From positions 1 to 36,839 of the forward strand of contig NZ_FODB01000041.1 in NCBI RefSeq assembly GCF_900110265.1: a DNA stretch of 36,839 nucleotides. Direction: 5' to 3'. Numbering within the stretch: the first letter of the stretch is position 1; each line of letters starts with the position of its first letter. The translations under genes and the position numbers were made by a program. Positions 31,263-36,839 of this stretch are shown here, piece after piece. The stretch is from Vreelandella aquamarina. Its GTDB lineage: Bacteria > Pseudomonadota > Gammaproteobacteria > Pseudomonadales > Halomonadaceae. Below the pieces are notes generated by a model. It saw only the letters and a program-made list of their open reading frames with translations, did not search any database and was not told the origin of the DNA.

Positions 31263-32635
31263 ATGTTTGGATTAAAAAGCGGATTAAAAGACCGCACAAC
31301 TTCCCACACGCACCCAGCCGATGAGCAGAGCACCGCCCTCAACCAGCATTTCTGGATGCCGTTCAGCGCGAACCGCGATTTCCGCGCCAACCCGCGCATG
31401 ATTGCGGGGGCGGAAGGGCGTTATTACATCGATGACCAAGGGCGCAAGCTGTTCGATTCGCTCTCTGGCCTGTGGACCTGTGGGGCAGGCCATAACCGTG
31501 AAGAGATTCAAAAAGCAGTAGCGGCGCAGCTAGGTACGCTGGATTTTGCCCCTGGCTTTCAGATAGGCCATCCGCTGGCGTTCAAATTAGCGGAAAAGGT
31601 CGCCAGCTTAACGCCTGCTGGGCTGGATCATGTGTTTTTCACCAATTCCGGCTCAGAAGCCGCCGATACCTCGGTCAAGATGGCCAAGGCGTATTGGCGG
31701 TTGAAGGGCAAGCCGGAAAAAACCCGCATGATTGGCCGCGCCAAGGGCTACCACGGGGTGAATATCGGCGGCACCAGCCTGGGGGGCATTGGCGGTAACC
31801 GCAAGCACTACGGCCAGTTGATGGACGTGACGCACCTGCCCATACGCTGCAAGCGGGCCATGCCTATACTCGTGGCCAAGCGGAAACCGGCGCAGAGCTG
31901 GCCGATGCGCTGCTGGATCAAATTGCCTTGCACGATGCGTCGACCATTGCCGCCGTGATCGTGGAGCCCATGTCGGGTTCGGCGGGGGTGATCGTGCCGC
32001 CCAAGGGCTACTTGAATCGGCTGCGGGAGATCTGCACCGCCCACGATATTCTGCTGATTTTTGATGAAGTCATTACCGCCTTTGGCCGCAGTGGGGCGAC
32101 CACCGGGGCCGAAGCGTTTGGCGTCACGCCGGATATCATGAACGTGGCTAAACAGATCACCAATGGGGCGGTGCCCATGGGGGCCGTGATTGCCTCCCCG
32201 GAGATTTTCGACACCTTCATGCATGCCGGTGGCCCGCAGCATGCCATCGAGTTTTCCCATGGTTACACCTACAGTGCCCACCCCGTGGCCTGCGCGGCGG
32301 GGCTGGCGGCGCTGGAGATGATGGAGCGTGAAAACTTCCCCGCTCAGGTGAGCGCCATCGCTCCCGTGTTCGAGCAGAAGCTGCACGCCCTGAAAGGCCG
32401 TCACCATATCGTCGATATTCGCAACTACGGTTTGGCCGGTGCCCTGCAGTTAGCGCCGCGCAACGGCGATCCCACCATTCGTCCCCGCGATGCGCATATG
32501 GCGCTGTGGGAAGCGGGCTTCTACGTGCGCTACGGCGGCGACACCTTGCAGTTCGGCCCTCCTTTCGGCACCACGGAAGCCGAACTGGAGCGTTTGTTCG
32601 ATGCCGTCGCGACCACCCTGGATTCACTGGCGTAA
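31263..32635 (+). pseudogene. bauA: Beta-alanine:pyruvate (omega-amino acid) aminotransferase, single frameshift
   Basis: A full-length class III aminotransferase of the BauA/omega-APT type interrupted by one frameshift. Frame 1 (from 31263) has NQHFWMPFSANRDFRANPRM, DSLSGLWTCGAGHNREEIQ, VFFTNSGSEAADTSVKMAK and YGQLMDVTHLP. At 31840-31842 the run reads CCC. One more C would restore PHTLQAGHAYTRGQAETGAE and join the second frame (IAAVIVEPMSGSAGVIVPP, LLIFDEVITAFGRSGA, the PLP lysine in MNVAKQITNGAVPMGAV, YVRYGGDTLQFGPPFG). BauA converts beta-alanine plus pyruvate to malonate semialdehyde plus alanine. GGAG precedes the start. A sequencing error in the C-run cannot be excluded, but the damaged mmsA next door favours true decay. 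Confidence 0.88.
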
Positions 32636-32662
32636 CCCTGGCCCACCCTTTTTTGGAGTTTC

Positions 32663-33534
32663 ATGATGAGTGTTGTTTCCCACCTGATAAACGGTGAGCT
32701 GGTGGAAAGCCAGCGCACGCTGGACGTCACCAATCCTTCTACGGGCAAGGTCATTCGCCACGTGGCGGATGCCAGCGCGGCGGATGTGGAGCGTGCGATT
32801 GCCGCGGCTCAAGCCGCTTTTCCTGCCTGGCGCGATACGCCGCCCGCCAAGCGCGCCCAGGTGATGTACCGCTTTAAGCAGCTGCTGGAAGAGCACGCGG
32901 ACCGCCTGGTGCAACTGGTCAGCGAAGAGCATGGCAAAACGGTCGAAGACGCCATGGGCGAGCTGAAACGTGGCATCGAGAACGTCGAGTACTCCTGCGG
33001 CGTGCCGGAGCTGCTGAAAGGCGAGTATTCCCACAACGTGGGGCCGGGAATCGATGCCTGGTCCAACTTCCAGCCGTTGGGCGTGGTGGCGGGCATTACG
33101 CCGTTTAACTTCCCCGCCATGGTGCCGCTGTGGATGTACCCCATGGCGATTGCCTGCGGTAATACCTTTATCAGGAAGAGATCTTCGGGCCGGTGCTCTG
33201 CGTGGTGCGGGTCGGCAGCCTGGGCGATGCCATGCAGCTGATCAACGACCACGAATACGGCAACGGCACCTGCCTGTTCACCCGCGATGGCGAAGCCGCC
33301 CGCCGCTTCACCGACGGTATCGAAGTGGGCATGGTGGGGGTCAACGTACCGCTGCCCGTGCCGGTGGCCTACCACAGCTTTGGCGGCTGGAAGCGCTCGC
33401 TGTTTGGCGACCTCCACGCCTACGGCCCAGACTCGGTGCGCTTCTACACGCGCCGCAAAGCGGTTTCCCAACGCTGGCCCTCCGTCAGCGAAGCCACCCG
33501 GGCGGAGTTCTCGTTTCCCACCAACCAGCGTTGA
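32663..33534 (+). pseudogene. mmsA: Methylmalonate-semialdehyde dehydrogenase, large internal deletion
   Basis: Both ends of an MmsA-type CoA-acylating aldehyde dehydrogenase survive. The N-terminal 170 residues ([66 protein letters not shown]) stop at about 33172. From there, in another frame, comes the C-terminal 120 residues ([72 protein letters not shown]). About 200 residues between are missing, including the coenzyme loop and catalytic cysteine, and the join is out of frame. The enzyme would take malonate or methylmalonate semialdehyde to acetyl- or propionyl-CoA, completing the pathway begun by BauA. It lies 27 bases after the aminotransferase, with GGAG before tandem ATGs. Confidence 0.92.
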
Positions 33535-33561
33535 CGCGATGCGCTAACTACGCCATCTTCT

Positions 33562-33605
33562 CTGCACCACCGCCTGCATCCCCGTGGGGCGGTGGTGCAG
33601 TTTTT
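33562..33605 (+). terminator. Strong rho-independent terminator of the bauA-mmsA operon
   Basis: CTGCACCACCGCC (33562-33574) pairs perfectly over 13 bases with GGCGGTGGTGCAG (33588-33600), followed by TTTTT. It has survived although both genes before it are broken. Confidence 0.92.
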
Positions 33606-33645
33606 GGTGCGTATTGTGAGCGGACGGTTGCAAAGGGATACCAGC

Positions 33646-33735
33646 GTGGCGAGAACACAGGACGAAATACGGCAAACCAACGTCAAGAAAATCCTTCAAG
33701 CGGCGGAGCAGCTGTTTGCGGGACCAAACACCTAA
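33646..33735 (+). pseudogene. TetR-family regulator, N-terminal stub
   Basis: A GTG at 33646 with AAAGGGA upstream opens VARTQDEIRQTNVKKILQ and AAEQLFAG, the usual first helix of a TetR DNA-binding domain, then stops after 29 codons. The recognition helix and ligand domain are absent. A second open piece from 33744 to 33827 in another frame (MEKAVRTVGELASEMLSE, ending SSLAMK) is unrecognised; it may be the distal end of the same gene after an internal deletion or part of another gene. The stub follows the bauA-mmsA operon on the same strand, so it may have been its repressor. Confidence 0.7.
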
Positions 33736-33845
33736 CGCCTGCGATGGAAAAAGCGGTGCGCACGGTGGGCGAGTTAGCGAGTGAGATGCTCAGCGAGGTA
33801 CGCGAGTCCTCACTGGCGATGAAGTAAGAGCAACGAGGTGTTCAT

Positions 33846-34454
33846 TCAAGAAGGCCGCTGAAACGCTGCGCGCGCTTGTTCAACGCGTTCGCGAGTAATG
33901 CAATTTAACGAGTGATCATTGATCAGCCCCATGGCCTGCATAAACGCAAACGCGGTTGTCGGGCCAAAAAACTTCCATCCGCGCTTTTTAAGATCTTTTG
34001 CTAGCGCGATAGATTCTGGGGATGTGGTTTGGGTTTGTGGGGCAGGCAGAGAAGCGCTATCCGGTTCATAGCGCCAGAAAAACGCCGCTAGCGAGCCTTC
34101 CTGAACCACCATTTCCTGCGCACAGCGCGCGTTATTGATGGTAGCTTCGATCTTACCGCGGTGGCGAATAATGCCCGCATCTTGCAGTAAGCGCTGCACG
34201 TCCTCTTCGTCAAAACCGGCGACTTTATGGAAATCGAAGTGGTGGAAAGCCGCGCGGAAATTCTCACGCTTGTTCAAAATCGTTCGCCAGCTCAAGCCTG
34301 ATTGAAAACTCTCCAAGCAGAGCTTTTCAAACAGCCGCTGGTCATCGGCAACGGGAAAGCCCCACTCGTGGTCGTGATAGGGCAGAAACTCCGCCGCTCC
34401 GCCACACCACTGGCAGCGCGGGTGGCCATCGGGGGCGATAAAGTTGGAGGCCAT
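33846..34454 (-). CDS. tag: DNA-3-methyladenine glycosylase I
   Basis: A 202-residue base-excision repair enzyme that removes 3-methyladenine from alkylated DNA. It has the Tag features: zinc-binding cysteine in GHPRCQWCG with the histidine of YHDHEWGFPV, the catalytic-pocket glutamate and tryptophan in CLESFQSGLSWRTIL, KRENFRAAFHHFD, QDAGIIRHRGKIEATINNAR, KKRGWKFFGPTTAFAFMQA, and the C-terminal zinc pair in GLINDHSLNCITRE. The order and spacing follow E. coli Tag closely. Its ATG directly abuts the TAA of the phosphatidylcholine synthase gene (TAAATG), so it is probably translated by coupling from that transcript. Confidence 0.95.
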   Translation of the reverse strand: MASNFIAPDGHPRCQWCGGAAEFLPYHDHEWGFPVADDQRLFEKLCLESFQSGLSWRTILNKRENFRAAFHHFDFHKVAGFDEEDVQRLLQDAGIIRHRGKIEATINNARCAQEMVVQEGSLAAFFWRYEPDSASLPAPQTQTTSPESIALAKDLKKRGWKFFGPTTAFAFMQAMGLINDHSLNCITRERVEQARAAFQRPS

Positions 34455-35195
34455 TTAACGTACCATCTGCCCGCCGAACCACTCCTGGGCCGTGCGCCAA
34501 AGGCACATGCCGGCGAAGTAAGCAGAGGTCAAGCCTAAGCCCCACCGTGCCCAGACGGTGTGATCAGGGTGTGAAAGAATTAACGAGGTGGCACACACGC
34601 ACCACAGCAGCGTGACGGCGATATTGAGCGGCATGAACAAACGCACACGAAAGGGGTGCAGAAACTTCATTTTGGTCACCGTCAGCATCGCTAAGACCAG
34701 TATGGCGGTAAACGTGATGAAGGGCGGTAAATCAAGAATGTAAAAATAGGCCGCGGCAATGTTCCAAGCGGCGGGGAAGCCAACGAAATAGTTATCCTGG
34801 CTTTTCATATCGACGTTACAAAAACAGAACATCGACGACAGTAAAATGATAAAAACGGAGATCAGCCCTAAATAGGGTGGCAATTCAATGAAGTAGTAAA
34901 TGAACAGGGCGGGGATAAAGGCCCAGGTGAGGTAATCAATCACCATATCCAGCGTGGAACCATCGAAGTGGGGGAGTACGGACTTCACCTCATATTTACG
35001 CGCCAGCGTGCCATCGATACCGTCGATCATCATCGCCGCCCCCAGCCAGAGCAGGCAGGCCACCGGGTTGTTATCAACCAGCGCTAGCAGCGCCATCGTG
35101 CCAAGCAGCACGCCGCTGGCGGTGAAGACATGGACACTCCAAGCTTTGTAAATCGGTGCTCGGGATTCAGTTTGAGTAGAGAGTGATTGGACCAC
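34455..35195 (-). CDS. pcs: Phosphatidylcholine synthase
   Basis: A 246-residue inner-membrane CDP-alcohol phosphotransferase. Pcs condenses CDP-diacylglycerol with choline to give phosphatidylcholine in one step. The catalytic motif DG-x2-AR-x8-G-x3-D-x3-D is present as DGIDGTLARKY, followed by FDGSTLDMVIDYLTW. Around it are about eight hydrophobic segments (VFTASGVLLGTMALLALV, LTWAFIPALFIYYFI, LGLISVFIILLSSMFCF). The motif NVDMKSQDNYFVGFPAAWNI is typical of Pcs rather than phosphatidylserine synthase. The GTG start at 35195 has GGGG upstream. Halophiles import choline for betaine synthesis, so substrate should be available. Upstream 35196-35394 holds no gene. Confidence 0.92.
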   Translation of the reverse strand: MVQSLSTQTESRAPIYKAWSVHVFTASGVLLGTMALLALVDNNPVACLLWLGAAMMIDGIDGTLARKYEVKSVLPHFDGSTLDMVIDYLTWAFIPALFIYYFIELPPYLGLISVFIILLSSMFCFCNVDMKSQDNYFVGFPAAWNIAAAYFYILDLPPFITFTAILVLAMLTVTKMKFLHPFRVRLFMPLNIAVTLLWCVCATSLILSHPDHTVWARWGLGLTSAYFAGMCLWRTAQEWFGGQMVR

Positions 35196-35394
35196 GGTAA
35201 CCCCAATGGGAACGCGTCGTCCCCTTGCTGTTAGATTGATTAATAAACGTTCAAAAGACGATACACTACTATAAGAAAGCCGTCAGGAAATACGCGGCGT
35301 ATCCGCTGAGTGCCTCTTCACTCCATTGCCACGGTGAGTTAATGCACCCACTAGGGAGATAGCGCCTGACCCATGTTCGCCCTGCCGCCCTGCC

Positions 35395-35871
35395 TTAGTG
35401 GGTGCTTTCCGGCAACTTACACACATCCACCCACTGAGCACCGGCCAGCTCGGCCAAATGATTGGGACTTAAACGCACCGCGCTGTTCGGTGAGCCCGCA
35501 GCGGGTAGTACTTCATCGAACGCGTGTAGGGATTCGTCGCAATAGACGGGGAGATCCGTCGTCAGCCCAAACGGGCATACTCCGCCCACCGGATGGCTGG
35601 TCAGTTCCATCACGGTGTCAGCATCGAGCATTTTGGCTTTGCCACCGAAGGTATCGCGAATTTTGCGGTTATCGATCCGTGCATCGCCACTGGCCACAAT
35701 CAGCAGCGGTTTCTCACCCACTTTAAACGCCAATGTTTTAGCAATCTGCCCAGGGGCGACACCGTGAGCCTCGGCGGCGAGCTGTACGGTGGCGGTGCTG
35801 GTGTCTAGCTCTTCAATGGCCAGCTCTGGCGCGTGCTCGGCAAAAAATTGGCGAACGGTCTCGATGCTCAT
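35395..35871 (-). CDS. YbaK/ProX-type aminoacyl-tRNA deacylase
   Basis: A 158-residue single-domain protein of the YbaK/EbsC family, trans-editing enzymes that clear mischarged tRNAs (Cys-tRNAPro, Ala-tRNAPro and relatives). Visible landmarks are QLAAEAHGVAPGQIAKTLAFKV (the conserved lysine in AKTL), LLIVASGDARIDNRKIRDTFG, AKMLDADTVMELTSHPVGGV with CPFGL (substrate-loop glycine motif) and LPVYCDESL. AAGGAG lies seven bases before the ATG. It is a single gene; the exact tRNA substrate within the family cannot be fixed by eye. Confidence 0.88.
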   Translation of the reverse strand: MSIETVRQFFAEHAPELAIEELDTSTATVQLAAEAHGVAPGQIAKTLAFKVGEKPLLIVASGDARIDNRKIRDTFGGKAKMLDADTVMELTSHPVGGVCPFGLTTDLPVYCDESLHAFDEVLPAAGSPNSAVRLSPNHLAELAGAQWVDVCKLPESTH

Positions 35872-35927
35872 GGTGTGCTCCTTGGATAAGTGGAATCGCT
35901 AATCTAACTTGCCAGCGCGTGGTTAGC

Positions 35928-36508
35928 CTACGTCCCACTGATAAACCCCAAAAACGCATCCACCACGCGGTTGGGGCGGCGGTCATGGCGGGTAATCAGT
36001 ACAAACGGGATGCGGTAGTGCTGAGTAGCGGTGTGAAGCGCGCGCATCTTGCCAGCTGCCACCCATTGCTCGGCGACATGTTCGGGTAGAAAGCCGATGA
36101 ATCGGCCGGAGAGGATCAGGAACGCCGCGCCCTCCCGGTCGGAAGCGGAGGCTTGCAGGTTGAGCGCTTCGTGGGCCTGACGTGCGCTCTCTGGAAGCGG
36201 GTAGCGGGGTCGAATGGCCGGGTATCGAGCAAGCTGGGCGGCGCTCTCGGCGTCGTCGGGTACGCTGAACAGCGGGTGGCCAGCGGAGCAGTATAGGTAA
36301 GAGGGCTCCTCGTAGAGCAAGCGTGTTTCCAGGCTGGTGGGCAGGTTCACGGCGGGCACGACGCCTACGTGTAGATGACCATCCATCACGCCGCGAATCA
36401 CCGCGTCCGATGGCTCCATATGAATATGGACCGTTACCTCGTGATGAGGGGCGGTGAGTGCTGCCAACGCATGGGTCACATCCATGGCGAGTAGCGTGAC
36501 GAGGTTAT
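35928..36508 (-). pseudogene. LysR-family regulator, beheaded by an IS element
   Basis: Only the LysR substrate-binding domain remains: DNLVTLLAMDVTHALAALTA, VTVHIHMEPSDAVIRGVMDG, LHVGVVPAVNLPTSLETRLL, YLYCSAGHPLFSVP, FLILSGRFIGFLPEHVAEQW and a normal C-terminus. The N-terminal winged helix and linker (about 90 residues) are absent. Upstream of roughly 36508-36518 the frame continues into the hairpins of the adjoining IS end. Without its DNA-binding domain it cannot act as a regulator. The missing 5' half should lie on the far side of the IS if this is a simple insertion. Confidence 0.88.
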
Positions 36509-36839
36509 CAGTTAGCGCGGAAAACCTCGTACTTTTAGTGCGAGGATGGATAGCGCGGCGTCCGCCAGGACGCCTTGTGTTTTGCATCCTTACAATATTT
36601 CGTCTAAAGTGTCAAGCATGAAAGCCGAGCGCGCCTACCAATACCGCTTCTATCCCACGCCTGAGCAAGCAGCCTTGCTGGCGCGGACGTTTGGGTGCGT
36701 GCGGTTTGTCTGGAACGCGGTGCTGCGCTATCGCACCGACGCGTTTTATCAGCGTCAGGAAAAGATCGGCTATAACGATGCCAGCGCGTTCCTAACACAG
36801 TTAAAGAAGCAGCCGGACACCGCCTTTCTAGCCGAGGTT
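36509..36839 (+). mobile_element. IS200/IS605-type (IS1341-like) element, left end, runs off the window
   Basis: Between the LysR fragment and tnpB lie two perfect or near-perfect hairpins: CCTCGTAC-TTTTA-GTGCGAGG (36525-36545) and GGCGTCC-GCCA-GGACGCC (36557-36574). Subterminal hairpins, rather than inverted repeats, mark ends of this IS group. TTAT at 36505-36508 resembles the 4-5 base target these elements insert beside, so the boundary is put at 36509; it could be up to 15 bases off. No tnpA precedes tnpB, so a TnpB-only member is likely. Confidence 0.75.
36618..36839 (+). CDS. tnpB: TnpB (OrfB) RNA-guided nuclease-type transposon protein, N-terminal part
   Basis: The first 74 residues of a TnpB protein; the rest is off the window. 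MKAERAYQYRFYPTPEQAAL, FGCVRFVWNAVLRYRTDAF and the following ASAFLTQLKKQPDTAFL match the N-terminal helix-turn-helix and early wedge region of the OrfB family. TnpB proteins are RNA-guided DNA nucleases ancestral to Cas12 (established knowledge), using a guide RNA from the element's right end. The RuvC residues and guide RNA region are not in view, so activity is undetermined. The ATG at 36618 follows the two left-end hairpins. Confidence 0.93.
   Translation, partial: MKAERAYQYRFYPTPEQAALLARTFGCVRFVWNAVLRYRTDAFYQRQEKIGYNDASAFLTQLKKQPDTAFLAEV

Noticed and set aside
33054-33827. 257-codon open frame across the mmsA tail, terminator and TetR stub
   Set aside because: It crosses a strong terminator and is out of frame with the clear MmsA C-terminal segment; an accidental run through dead genes.

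Overview
The window looks like chromosomal DNA of a moderately halophilic gammaproteobacterium, most likely Halomonas or a close Halomonadaceae relative. This is inferred from gene content and the overall style of the proteins. I could not run a search, so the genus is an inference. Both edges lie in mobile DNA: the 3' end of a group II intron on the left (1-353) and the start of a TnpB-encoding IS200/IS605-type element on the right (from about 36509), which has beheaded a LysR gene.

Layout. 361-1896: a DadA-type D-amino-acid/glycine dehydrogenase behind a tandem glycine riboswitch and a plausible promoter. 1999-7235: housekeeping and small genes (small membrane protein, EamA exporter, HPP protein, ChaC, CbiX-like chelatase, ABC-F protein YbiT) with a gutted histone-deacetylase-family gene between chaC and cbiX. 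7237-8030: a ZipA-like membrane protein and a possible tiny membrane peptide. 8210-9328: an Old Yellow Enzyme. 9511-13704: a YfcC-type transporter, a DUF1028 protein and an M20 amidohydrolase in one minus-strand run, with a convergent FCD/GntR regulator that probably controls them. 13863-14234: an unrecognised protein behind a weak Fur-box-like site.

14372-30374 is the metabolic core, a nearly complete putrescine-to-succinate locus. PuuA glutamylates putrescine, PuuB oxidises it, PuuC makes gamma-glutamyl-GABA, PuuD releases GABA, and GabT and GabD carry GABA to succinate. SpuC offers a direct transamination route. PuuR (XRE-cupin) and a GabR-like MocR protein are the local regulators. An NhaC-family antiporter sits inside the locus, and no PuuP-type or Pot-type putrescine importer is visible. 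An M24-fold hydrolase lacking the usual metal ligands is divergent from puuB.

30391-33827 is a gene graveyard: a photolyase stub, a beta-alanine:pyruvate aminotransferase with one frameshift, a methylmalonate-semialdehyde dehydrogenase with a large internal deletion, and a TetR stub. A perfect 11-bp-arm palindrome still stands before the broken aminotransferase. An intact IsdG-like monooxygenase lies among the debris. 33846-35871 returns to intact genes: Tag glycosylase, phosphatidylcholine synthase and a YbaK-type deacylase.

No rRNA, tRNA or CRISPR array was seen.
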